From the NCBI GenBank assembly GCA_029781975.1, contig JAKOVQ010000014.1, positions 62,001 through 126,000 on the forward strand: 64,000 nt of DNA, in the 5' to 3' direction. Shown in pieces: positions 28,464-37,579 of the stretch. Source of the DNA: Acidobacteriota bacterium. GTDB lineage: Bacteria > Acidobacteriota > Thermoanaerobaculia > UBA5066. The translations under genes and the position numbers were made by a program. Numbering within the stretch: position 1 is the first letter of the stretch; every line of letters begins with the position of its first letter. The notes below the pieces were generated by a model, which saw nothing but the letters and a program-made list of their open reading frames with translations, did no database searches and had not been told where the DNA came from.

Positions 28464-30032
28464 TCAGTGCGCGGCCGCGGCCCCCCTCGCGCCGTGGACG
28501 GACCGCCGCATCAGGAAGACGAGGCCCCCCGCGAGGAAGAAGGCGACGGCCATCACCCGGAAGACCTCGAGGATGGCGAGGAGCGAGGCCTGGCGCTGGA
28601 TCGAGCCGTAGACGAGGGCCAGCGCCTCGCGGGTGGCCGTGAAGGCGTCGGCCCCCTTCGCCACGAGGGCTTGCGTGAGCCCCTGCAGCCTCTCGCGGAA
28701 GGCCTCCGAGTACGGGTTCGCGTGTGCGACCAGGCCGCTCTGGTGGACCTGGGCACGGCGCGCGATCCAGGTCGTCAGGAACGAGATGCCGAACGACGAG
28801 CCGACGTTCCGCATGACGCTGTAGAGGCTGGTGGCGTAGCCGGTCTCCTCCCGCGGGATCGGGTCCATCGTCAGCGTCGTCAACGGCACGAAGATGAAGG
28901 CCATCCCCATCCCCTGGTTGAGCTGGTGGAGGAGGATGTCGGTCGTCCCGGAGTCGAGCGTCATGTGCGAGAAGCCGTAGAGCGCGACCGCCGCCGTGGT
29001 GAAGCCGAAGACGAGCAGCCTGCGGCCGTCCCAGCCGCGGCCCAGGAGGTAGCCGACCACCGGCATGCAGAGCGCGGTCCCGATGCCGCGGGGGCTGGTC
29101 CAGATCCCCGCGTTGGCCGCGGACCAGCCGAGGAGCGTCTGCATGAAGATCGGGAGGAGGACGAGGCTCCCGTAGAGGACGAAGCCGAGGACGAAGACGA
29201 GGAGGAGGCCCATCGCGAAGTTCCGGTAGCGGAGGAGGCGGAACCTCACGATCGGGTCCGGGACGATCAGCTCCCTCACGACGAACCCCGCGAGGAAGAC
29301 GACGGCGAGGACCGCGAGGACGGAGATGGTCCGGGAGGCGAACCAGTCCTCCTCCTGCCCCCGGTCGAGCATCACCTGGAGCGAGCCCATCCCGACCGCC
29401 AGCATCCCGAGGCCGATGGCGTCCACCTTCAGCGACCCCCGGCGGATGTACGGCGGGTCCTCGACGAACAGGGCGATCGTGACGATGCTGAAGATCCCGA
29501 CCGGGACGTTGATGAAGAAGACCCACCTCCAGGAGTAGGCGTCGGTGATCCACCCGCCGAGCACCGGACCGAGGATCGGCGCCGCGACGATCCCCATCCC
29601 CCACATGGCCATCGCCTTCCCCCGCTCGGCGAGGGGGAACTCCTCGAGGAGGACGGCCTGCGACATCGGCTGCAGCCCGCCCCCCGTCGTCCCCTGGAGG
29701 ACGCGGAAGAAGATGAGGAGCGGCAGGCTCGGCGCCAGGCCGCAGAGGACGCTCGAGATCGTGAAGCCGGCGACGACGGTCAGGAGCAGCCGTTTGCGGC
29801 CGACGTAGTTCGAGAGCCAGCCGGTGATCGGCAGGATCACCGCGTTCGCGACGATGTACGAGGTGAGGACCCACGTCGCCTCGTCGACCGTCGCCGAGAG
29901 GCTCCCGGCGACGTGAGGGAGGCTGACGTTGACGACCGAGGTGTCGAGCACCTCCATGACCGCGCTCGACATCACCGCGATGCTGACCAGTCCCCTGTGG
30001 ACCCGGGGCGGCTCCGGCTGGACGGAGCTCAC
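28464..30032 (-). CDS. DHA2-family (EmrB-like) MFS drug exporter
   Basis: A 522-residue permease with 14 membrane helices, the DHA2 pattern. Family motifs are present: LDTSVVNVSLPHVAGSL in helix 1, WVLTSYIVANAVILPITGWLS, the GRKRLLL loop after helix 2, and RVLQGTTGGGLQPMSQAVLL and LGPVLGGWITDAYSWRWVFFINVP around helix 5. Such proteins export hydrophobic drugs by H+ antiport, usually with an EmrA membrane-fusion partner, which is not encoded here. The GTG at 30032 with GGAGGG 11 bases upstream was chosen; the frame upstream is open but low-complexity. Confidence 0.92.
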   Translation of the reverse strand: MSSVQPEPPRVHRGLVSIAVMSSAVMEVLDTSVVNVSLPHVAGSLSATVDEATWVLTSYIVANAVILPITGWLSNYVGRKRLLLTVVAGFTISSVLCGLAPSLPLLIFFRVLQGTTGGGLQPMSQAVLLEEFPLAERGKAMAMWGMGIVAAPILGPVLGGWITDAYSWRWVFFINVPVGIFSIVTIALFVEDPPYIRRGSLKVDAIGLGMLAVGMGSLQVMLDRGQEEDWFASRTISVLAVLAVVFLAGFVVRELIVPDPIVRFRLLRYRNFAMGLLLVFVLGFVLYGSLVLLPIFMQTLLGWSAANAGIWTSPRGIGTALCMPVVGYLLGRGWDGRRLLVFGFTTAAVALYGFSHMTLDSGTTDILLHQLNQGMGMAFIFVPLTTLTMDPIPREETGYATSLYSVMRNVGSSFGISFLTTWIARRAQVHQSGLVAHANPYSEAFRERLQGLTQALVAKGADAFTATREALALVYGSIQRQASLLAILEVFRVMAVAFFLAGGLVFLMRRSVHGARGAAAAH

Positions 30033-30307
30033 GTGCGAAGAAGCCCTCCGTGCGGCTCCCGGGGGCTGCCGGCCCTCCCGGGCCCCCGCGGCCGCGCGGC
30101 GATTATCGTCCCGGATGACCTCAGAGGCCGATCGACGCCTGCTTTCGAGGGCCCGGCACGGGAGGGACGCCGAGGAATCGCGAGAGACGCGCCGATCCGA
30201 CAACGGCCGCCGCGGGCTTCCAGGGGGCCCTCTCCGGCGTGGCGCGTCGAGCCCGAAGCGGCCTCCGCGCCCGACGGGCGCGGCCTAGCGGGACGGAGGG
30301 CGCCCTC

Positions 30308-30982
30308 TCAGGCCCCGCGCTCCCCCACGACGTCGACCCGGGCGATGAGGATCGCCGGCCAGTTGAGGATGCTGACGTCGTCCCCGTTGGCCTTCGCCTG
30401 GGCGGCGTTCTCGAACATCCGCTTGTGGGCCTCGTTCCGGCCGGCGGCGATGGGGCTCGAGATCCGGCACTCCTTCGCCGCGGACGCCCAGTCCTGCGCC
30501 TTGCACGCCTCGGGGAACTTGTGCCAGCCGAACTGCGGGAGGGGGATCCCGCCCCACGCCACCCCCAGGAACCCCAGCTGCGCGTCCGCCGGCCACCGGT
30601 CCCAGTCCGCGTAGTAGGCCCGCGCGGAGGCGTTCGACTTGATGTAGTCCTCGATGGCCCCCGCGGCCTGGAGGACCATCTGCTCGATCCCCGCGTCGCT
30701 CAGCTCCAGCTTCGTGATGGGGGCGAACGCCGCGCTCCCCTGCGGCGCCAGGTCCTTGCGCGACTTCACGAGCTGCCACTCGGCCGCCACCTCCCCCGCG
30801 GAGGCCGAGGAGCCGGGACTCCCCTTGTACCCGAACTTCAGCGACGTCGCCCGGCTGACCGGCTCGATCAGGTGCCCGACGCCGACCGTCACGAGACCCT
30901 TCACGTCGAGGTACATGTACCCGACCTTCCCCTCGTAGTCCTTCAGGAAGCTCGACAGCCTGTTCCGGACGCTCTGGTGCAC
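30308..30982 (-). CDS. Phage-type lysozyme-like protein (GH24-like)
   Basis: A 224-residue protein whose N-terminus matches the T4-lysozyme/GH24 active site: Glu17 in KDYEGKVG, Asp26 in YLDVKG and Thr32 in VTVGVGH. These would hydrolyse the MurNAc-GlcNAc bond of peptidoglycan. The middle and C-terminal parts are helical (MVLQAAGAIEDYIKS, GRNEAHKRMFENA). There is no signal peptide, so export would need another route. No other phage gene lies nearby. The start is GTG with AGGAGG seven bases upstream. Structural endolysin folds other than GH24 cannot be excluded. Confidence 0.75.
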   Translation of the reverse strand: MHQSVRNRLSSFLKDYEGKVGYMYLDVKGLVTVGVGHLIEPVSRATSLKFGYKGSPGSSASAGEVAAEWQLVKSRKDLAPQGSAAFAPITKLELSDAGIEQMVLQAAGAIEDYIKSNASARAYYADWDRWPADAQLGFLGVAWGGIPLPQFGWHKFPEACKAQDWASAAKECRISSPIAAGRNEAHKRMFENAAQAKANGDDVSILNWPAILIARVDVVGERGA

Positions 30983-31120
30983 GTGGTCCCCTCCTCTTGC
31001 CGCCCCTTCCGACGACTCTTCGGCCCCGGACCTCCCCGGGGCCGCGCGACTGTCCCGGCGCGTTGGAGCCTGATTATCGGCGGGGAAGGGGGCGAAAGGG
31101 GAACCGGGAGGGATGACCCC

Positions 31121-34100
31121 TCACGGCGCGAGCGAGGCGCCGCCCAGCTGCGCCAGGGCGTCCCAGAAGTCGCACGTCTGGGTCCGGATCCCGTCGGCGG
31201 CCGCCGGCGGGTCGTCGAAAACCAGGGTCCGGTCGGCGGCCGGGTCGTACGCGGGCCAGGCGGGGGCGCCGGGGCCGTTGGGGTCGCCGCTTCCCGCGAG
31301 GAACGCCCACGCGCGGTTCATCTGGTCCGAGAGGCTCCGCTCGAACGGCGTCGGCGTATAGCCGGGGATCCCGTCGAGCGAGCCGAAGACGAACGGGAGC
31401 TCGATCCCGTGGATCGCCCCGTAGAGGCGGTTCGCCGGGTAGCGGAAGAAGTAGCGGAAGACGGGTCCCCGCGCTCCCTGCGCCGCGGCCCGCGCGACGG
31501 CGCGGGAAGGACAGACGAACCGCTGGTCGGTCGTCACGGCCACGAGCGCCTTGCGGGGCGACGGGTACGCGGACGCCGGGTAGCGGGCGAGGATCGCCGG
31601 TGCCAGGAGCGCGCCGTACTGCGCGCGGACGGCCGCCTGGTAGTCGGCCTCCGAGGTGATCCCGCGCGGGACCGCCGCTCCCGTCTCGTCCGCGTTCGCG
31701 CCGATCGCGAAGGCGACGGCGTTCGCGTGGCCGTTCCGGAAGGCGTCGATCGGCGACTCGTCGAGGAGGAAGCCGTCGACGGCCGGCCCGAAGAGCTGTC
31801 CCGAGTTGGACGTGATGGAGACAGCCGGAGGGAAGCGCTCGAGGACCGTCCCGGCGGGGAGCCCCCGAAGGCAGGCGGCCGGGTCGGCGGCGCCCGCGCA
31901 GCCGAGCGCGTCGGCCACGGTGGCGCCGAAGGCCTCGACCTTCTGTGTCGACGGCTGGAAGCAGCCGCCGCTCTCGACGAGCGCCGACGAGAAGAGCCCG
32001 CGCGCAAGAGGCGAGGCGGCGAGGGTGCAGGCGTCGACGCCCCCCGCCGACTCGCCGAAGACGAGGACCCTCGACGGGTCGCCGCCGAACGCGGCCGCGT
32101 TCCTCCGGATCCAGCGGAGCGCCGCCAGCTGGTCGAGGCTGCCGTAGTTCCCGGAGACGCCGCGCCTCGTCTCGGAGGCGAGCTCGGGGAGCGCGAGCCA
32201 CCCGAGGGTCCCGAGGCGGTAGTTCGCCGTGACGACGACCCCGCGGGCGTTCGCGGCGAAGGTCCGTCCGTCGTAGTACGGCTCGGAGCCCGAGCCCTGG
32301 ACGTTCCCGCCGCCGTGGACGAAGAAGAGGATCGGGAGAGGGGACGGCGGGGGAACGAACGGCGTCCAGACGTTCAGGAACAGGCAGTCCTCGCTCCCCG
32401 CCGCCGTTCCGGAGTCGTCGAGCTGGGGGCAGACCGCGCCGAACGAGGAGGCGTCACGCACGCCGCTCCACGGAGAGCCTGCGGCCGGCGGCCGGAAGCG
32501 GAGCGCTCCCGTAGGCGGGGCGGCGTAGGGAATCCCCCGGTAGACGACGCTCCCGCCGTCGGTCACGCCGCGCAGCGCGCCGCTCGACGTCAGGAGCGCC
32601 CCGGCCGGTGCCGCGACCGTCACGGTCGCCGACGCGACCGACTCCGCGCCGCACGGGAGGGTGGCCGCCAGGCGGTACGTCGTCGTGACGGCGGGGACGA
32701 CGGTGAGGGTACCTCCCGCGGGGACGACGAGGTCGCCGGGGGTGACGACGAGGCGCGCGCCGCTCCCGGCGACGGTAGCCGCCAGGGTGACGCTCTCCCC
32801 CGCCGTCACCCCGGGCCGCGACGCCGCGAACGAGACGATGGACGGCGGCGAGCAGCCGGCGGTCGGCAGCCGTTCGGGAGCGAGGACGACCGCGTCCCCG
32901 GTGCCGTTGTCGACGACGCTGGCGTAGAGGGTTGCCGAGCCCGAGGCCACCGTGGCCTCGAGCGACGCCCCCGACGACACGGGGGCGATCCCGAACCAGT
33001 CCGCGAGCGGGCGCTGCTCCCAGGCGTCGGCGGCGAGGGAAGCGTCGGCGGAGGCGACGACGTTCCCCTCGAGGTCCTTCAGGACGAGGTGCAACGTCAC
33101 CCCGGACGCCCCGGTGACGACCGCGACGTTCGTCCGCTGCCCCGTCGTCCCGCCGTCACCGGCGAGCCCGCGGAACGCGGCGCTCGCCCCGGCGGGGAGG
33201 AGACCGGACGAGGGGATCGGTTCCTGGTAGGCGCTGAAGCTCCCCGGCCGTCCGGAGGGATCGAGGTTCCGCGTCCGGGCGAGGGCGAGGAGCGGGCCGG
33301 GGGCCGAGATCGAGAGGGCGCCGGCGACGCCGTCGGGAAGACGGAGCCCGTCGGGGCCGAGGACGTCGTCGACCGACGCGATCGAGCGCGGCGCGACGCG
33401 AACGACGAGAGGCGCCGCCGCGGGGAGCCCCGTCACGGGAACGACCGTCGCGACGACCGCGTCGAGCGACGGGTTGAAGAGCCTGAGGTCGGTCCGCCAG
33501 ACGGTCCCGTTCCGGCCCGGTGTCCGCGCCGCCCCCGGCAGGAGCCACGAGACCGGTCCCGACGCGAGCCCCGGCGGCAGCGGGCGCGCCAGGGCGAGGA
33601 TCCCGTCGCCCGTCACGTCGTCGACGGACGCCGCGTAGGCGACGGCGCGTCCCGAGAGGACGGTCACCTCGGCTCGCCCCGCCGGGATCGAGGGGTTGGT
33701 CACCAGCTCGGCGACAGGCCTCTGCCAGAAGACGGGCGCTGCGGCCCTCACCTCCTCCTCACCCAGGACGACCCCCGCGTCGTCGAGCACCGTCACGCGG
33801 ACGGCGCTCCCGGGGTCGAGGAGCGTGACGGCGAGGTTCGTCCTCGAGGAGCCGGCGCCGTCCGCCCCCTGCGCGAGCCAGAGCGCGTGCCCCGTCTCGC
33901 CCGGGCCGAGGGCCTCGACCTCCGCGAGCGACGACAGCGCGAGGCCGTAGCTCCCCGCCGGGTCGGCGACGTTCGCCGTCGTCCCCCTCAGCTCGAAAGG
34001 AGCGGCGGCGCGAACCACGAGCGTCCCCGCCACGCCGTCGAGCCCGAAGAGCCGCCCGAGCGCGTCGTCGAGCCGGAGGGTCTCGCCCGGACCGACCGGC

Positions 34101-34362
34101 AGGTCGCTGGAGCGGGGCCGCAGCCCGAGCCGCAGACGAGGCCGACTTCCGCCGTGAGCTGCTCGGAGCCCGGGTTCGTCAAGAAGACGGTCGACTCGAA
34201 GCGCGTCCCGTTCGCGCCGTTGGCCCGGGCCACCCCGGGCAGGAGCCTGACGACCTCCGCCCGCGCGGCCGGTGGGACGAGCGTGAGCGCGAGGGCTGCG
34301 GCCGGGGCGAGCCGAAAGACGAGGGCGAACCACGCGGAGCGACGGCGCGGGCGAGACGGCAT
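31121..34362 (-). CDS. Modular secreted type-B carboxylesterase, interrupted by a frameshift
   Basis: A large exported protein read in two frames. From 34362 one frame gives a signal peptide (FRLAPAAALALTLVPPAARA) and the start of a beta-sandwich module (GTRFESTVFLTNPGSEQL). From about 34150 to 34110 the sense continues one frame back, down to 31121. Loss of a single base would explain it. AGAGGAA lies just before the ATG. Order: three to four extracellular modules, an Ig-like domain (about 32,850-32,600) and a type-B esterase domain with RGIPYAAPPTGALRF, EDCLFLNVW, FFVHGGG, the nucleophile elbow GESAGG and the catalytic-His motif IHGIELPFVFG. It is functional only if the shift is an assembly error or is recoded. 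Confidence 0.8.
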
Positions 34363-34448
34363 CTGTTCCTCTCCGATCCTGAAGACGAGGGGCGGCCGTC
34401 CCGGTTTACCGCCGCGGCGTTTCGGTGACCTCCGTCACGGGAGCGGGC

Positions 34449-35402
34449 TCACACCTTCGCGTAGTTCCTCGAGATCGCCCCGACCGAACCCGACTTCCGG
34501 ATCGACTCCCAGTTCCCGTGGGCGGCGAGGAACTTCGCGCCGGTCGTTACGGTGTAGTCCACGACCCCGACGACCTTGATCTGCGAGACGTCGACGCCGA
34601 ACGACTGGAGCCTCAGGAGCGCCTTCACCATCGCCTCGTCGATCGGCTTGTAGTGGCCGCTGTCGTTCGCGATCTGCTTGATCCGGCCCCCCTCCACCAC
34701 CATCGTGCCGGCGCAGAGCACGGGGCCGCCGCTCAGGAGGTTGGAGTGGTAGGAGGCCTTGGACGGCTTCAGCCAGTAGACCTCCCCGGCCAGCGACATG
34801 ACGAAGAGGACCCCCTCGCGGACGTGCCCGAACCCTGTCCCCTCGTCGTCCGAGAAGCCGTCGCTCGAGAGCGGGATCAGCGGGGTCGTCGCCGTTGCGT
34901 CCTCGACGAAGCGGTACGCCAGGCCGCGGCGGAAGAGGACCCGGTAATTCTGGCGCCGCTTGAGGTCCATGTACCCCTTGTAGTCGTCCAGGAAGTCGGT
35001 CCAGAGGCCGTGGTCGGTCATCTCGATCCCGTAGAACTCCCGGAGAGTCCCGGCAAGCTCGATCAGCCGGACCTCGTAGAGCGCCGCCAGCTCGTTCCCG
35101 ACGCAGAGGTTGAGCTTCAGGATCCACGGCCTCCGGCGGGGGTCCATCCGGTCGTCGACCTTGTAGTGGTTCAGCCACCCCATCGTCGCGAAGAAGAGCT
35201 CCCCGAGGGCGAAGGCCTTCTCGCCCCATTCCTCGGCGTCGTTCGCTTCCCCGACCAGCTGGTCGATCCGGACGAGGGCCGGGTCCTTGGAGCGGGCGGG
35301 GCCCAGGTAGTCCCCGACGTAGCTGTCCTTCTTCCACTTCGAGAGGGTCGGGAGCTCGGTATAGGCATGCGTCAGGAGGCTGGGGTCGTGCAGCGTCGGC
35401 AT
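34449..35402 (-). CDS. IQM-like domain hypothetical protein
   Basis: A 317-residue protein with no signal peptide. Residues 219-253 carry a distinctive motif: HSNLLSGGPVLCAGTM, then SGHYKP. This HSxLxGxPVxxAG...SGHYxP block is known from plant IQM (calmodulin-binding) proteins and from some bacterial effector-like proteins. Upstream come helices (DQLVGEANDAEEWGEKAFALGEL) and a YRFVEDATAT strand region, and the C-terminus is alpha/beta. Function unknown; the similarity is recalled from motif memory and not searched. A GGGAG before the ATG at 35402 supports the start. The gene diverges from the adenosine-specific kinase gene. Confidence 0.7.
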   Translation of the reverse strand: MPTLHDPSLLTHAYTELPTLSKWKKDSYVGDYLGPARSKDPALVRIDQLVGEANDAEEWGEKAFALGELFFATMGWLNHYKVDDRMDPRRRPWILKLNLCVGNELAALYEVRLIELAGTLREFYGIEMTDHGLWTDFLDDYKGYMDLKRRQNYRVLFRRGLAYRFVEDATATTPLIPLSSDGFSDDEGTGFGHVREGVLFVMSLAGEVYWLKPSKASYHSNLLSGGPVLCAGTMVVEGGRIKQIANDSGHYKPIDEAMVKALLRLQSFGVDVSQIKVVGVVDYTVTTGAKFLAAHGNWESIRKSGSVGAISRNYAKV

Positions 35403-35693
35403 CTCTCACTCCCGCGGCGGCCCGGCCCGGAGGGAAAGCGACGCGCCGACATCCGATCCGCCCCTTCGCATCGTGGCGAAACGGCACCATCCCGACGACC
35501 CGGGCTCGCCCTTCGCAGATAAGTTGGGAGGAGGTCCTCCTTCAGTCAAGGGGTGGTGGGCCGAGCGGGGCCGCGCCCGACGTCCTCGACCGCAGCCCCG
35601 AGGCCCCAGGGGAGCAGCGCGAGCGGCCCGTCGAGTGGTTCTTCCGCCTCCCCGCCGCGAGCGCTCCCCGGCCGGCGCGCCTATAGTTCGGCC
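35403..35693. other. Divergent intergenic region with no gene seen
   Basis: A 291-base gap between the IQM-like gene and the adenosine-specific kinase gene. I see no coding signal. It holds a short hairpin (GGAGGA/TCCTCC near 35528-35540) and a TATAGT -10-like box at its right end. Confidence 0.5.
35682..35687 (+). promoter_or_regulatory. -10-like element for a leaderless transcript
   Basis: TATAGT lies six bases before the ATG at 35694, which lacks a Shine-Dalgarno. Confidence 0.4.
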
Positions 35694-36176
35694 ATGGAGC
35701 TGAAGACGATCCCCCTCGAGATCCCCGAGGACGGAAACGTCATCGTGGGCCAGAGCCACTTCATCAAGACCGTCGAGGACCTGTACGAGGCGATCGTGGG
35801 GACCGTGCCGCAGATGAAGTTCGGCATCGCGTTCAACGAGGCCTCCGGGGCCTGCCTCGTCCGCGTCGAAGGGAACGACGACGAGCTGAAGGCGAGCGCC
35901 GTTCGCAACGCCCTTGCCGTCGCGGCGGGGCACACGTTCTACGTCTCCCTCAGGAATGGCTACCCGGTCAACGTCCTCGGCCGGATCCGCGACGTCCCGG
36001 AGGTCTGCGCGGTCTTCTGCGCCACCGCGAACCCCGTGGAGGTGATCGTCGCCGAGACCGCCGCGGGCCGGGGAATCCTCGGAGTCGTCGACGGAAGCTC
36101 GCCGAAGGGGGTGGAGACCGAGGCCGACGCCGCCTGGCGCCACGACCTCCTCCGGAAGATCGGCTACAAGCGTTGA
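35694..36176 (+). CDS. Adenosine-specific kinase family protein (DUF355)
   Basis: A 160-residue protein of the small DUF355 family, described as adenosine-specific kinase in archaea and thermophiles. The body follows the family throughout: NVIVGQSHFIKTVEDLYEA, GIAFNEASGACLVRVEGND, HTFYVSLRNGYPVNVL and EVCAVFCATANPVEVIVAE, ending in GRGILGVVDGSSPKG. Length is full. It may phosphorylate adenosine or a related nucleoside, but evidence for the family is thin. Its stop codon overlaps the TTG start of the methyltransferase gene, so the two are translationally coupled. Confidence 0.88.
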   Translation: MELKTIPLEIPEDGNVIVGQSHFIKTVEDLYEAIVGTVPQMKFGIAFNEASGACLVRVEGNDDELKASAVRNALAVAAGHTFYVSLRNGYPVNVLGRIRDVPEVCAVFCATANPVEVIVAETAAGRGILGVVDGSSPKGVETEADAAWRHDLLRKIGYKR

Positions 36177-37576
36177 GCGACCCCTACGACCAGGTCGCCT
36201 ACGTCAGCAGGCCCTTCTGGCAGACGCACCCCGCGCACCTGGCGGTCCTCGGGCGCCTGCACGGCCTCGACCCGGCGCCCGTCGAGAGCGCGCGCGTCCT
36301 CGACGTCGGCGCGGGCGAAGGGGGCAACCTCGTCCCCCTCGCCCTGACGCTGCCGGGTGCGACCTTCGTCGGGATCGACCTCGCCGCCGCGCCCGTCGAG
36401 CGCGGCGCCCGGACGGTCCGCGAGCTCGGCCTCCCCAACGTCCGTCTCCTCCAGATGGACCTCCTCGACGCGGCGGAGGAGCTCGGCACCTTCGACTACG
36501 TCATCGCGCACGGCCTCTACTCGTGGACGCCGCCCGCGGTCAGGGACGGCCTCCTCGACCTCCTCGGCAGGTGCCTCTCGCCGAGAGGCCTCGCCTACGT
36601 CAGCTACACCGCGCTCCCGGGCGGTCGCCTCCGGCAGGTGCTCCGGGAAGCGATGCTCGCGGCGACGCCGCCCGAGCTGCGGGAGGACGTGCCGGCCTTC
36701 CTCGCCCGCAGCCGATCCGTGCTGGCGCTCCTCGCGCAGGGCCGCCCCGTCATGACCCCCTTCGACACCGCGGTCGCGGAGGAGGCGCGGAGGACCCTCG
36801 AGCGAGAGGAGAACGTCGTCTTCCACGACCTCCTCGCCCCGTTCTTCGAGCCGGTCTCGCTCGGCGGCTTCGCCGCCCACGCCGCGCGCCACGGCCTCGT
36901 CCACGTCGCCGACGCCGGCGTCGTCGACTCCTGGAACCTCCTCCTGAGGCCCGAGGCCCTCGAGGAAGCCGCCCGTCTCGTCCCCGACGACCCCCTCGGC
37001 CGCGAGAACCTCGTCGACGCCCTGCGGCTCCGGACGCTCCGGCAGTCGATCCTCGCGTGCGCGGAGGCGTCCCCCGTTCCGGAGTGGGCCCCCCCGAGGA
37101 TCGTCGGGTGCCACGTCTCGTCCTCGGCGCGCGAGACCGAGCCGGGGACGTTCGAGCTGAGGGTGGGCGGCACCCTCACCCTCGGCCGGCCGGAAGCGGC
37201 CGGCTTCCTCCGGCACCTCGCCTCGATCTGGCCCGCGGACGAGGTCGTCGACGACCGCTGGGCCGCGCTCGTCGCGGAGCTCTTCAAGTACGCGGCGGTC
37301 GGCGTCTGGACGGTCCCGTCCGCTGCGGGGAGGGCGGGCGAGCGCCCGCGAGGCTCGCCCCTCGCCCGCCTCCAGGCCGGCCGGGGCGACCCCGTCGTCG
37401 CCTCGCTCGACCACCGGAGCATCCAGATCGTGAACCCCGGCGTCCGCCGGTTCCTCGCCCTCCTCGACGGGAGGCGGACCCGCGAGGAGCTGGCGGTCGA
37501 GGTCGGCGGGACGCGGGAGGAGGTGGACGCCACACTCCTTCACCTCGAGCAGCTCGCCCTCCTCCTGCCCGGCTGA
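36173..37576 (+). CDS. SAM-dependent methyltransferase with regulatory domain
   Basis: A 467-residue class I methyltransferase. Motif I is VLDVGAGEGGNLVPLAL (about 42-58), with GIDLAAAPVERG next. The acidic motif and the FDYVIAHGLYSWTP strand complete the Rossmann core to about 200. The remainder matches the methyltransferase regulatory domain found after such cores (PKMT-like), and the final 80 residues resemble a winged-helix unit (RRFLALLDGRRTREELAVEVGG). The substrate is unknown. The TTG start overlaps the TGA of the kinase gene by three bases. TTG is unusual, but no nearby ATG fits the N-terminal homology. Confidence 0.85.
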   Translation: MSDPYDQVAYVSRPFWQTHPAHLAVLGRLHGLDPAPVESARVLDVGAGEGGNLVPLALTLPGATFVGIDLAAAPVERGARTVRELGLPNVRLLQMDLLDAAEELGTFDYVIAHGLYSWTPPAVRDGLLDLLGRCLSPRGLAYVSYTALPGGRLRQVLREAMLAATPPELREDVPAFLARSRSVLALLAQGRPVMTPFDTAVAEEARRTLEREENVVFHDLLAPFFEPVSLGGFAAHAARHGLVHVADAGVVDSWNLLLRPEALEEAARLVPDDPLGRENLVDALRLRTLRQSILACAEASPVPEWAPPRIVGCHVSSSARETEPGTFELRVGGTLTLGRPEAAGFLRHLASIWPADEVVDDRWAALVAELFKYAAVGVWTVPSAAGRAGERPRGSPLARLQAGRGDPVVASLDHRSIQIVNPGVRRFLALLDGRRTREELAVEVGGTREEVDATLLHLEQLALLLPG

Positions 37577-37579
37577 TCC

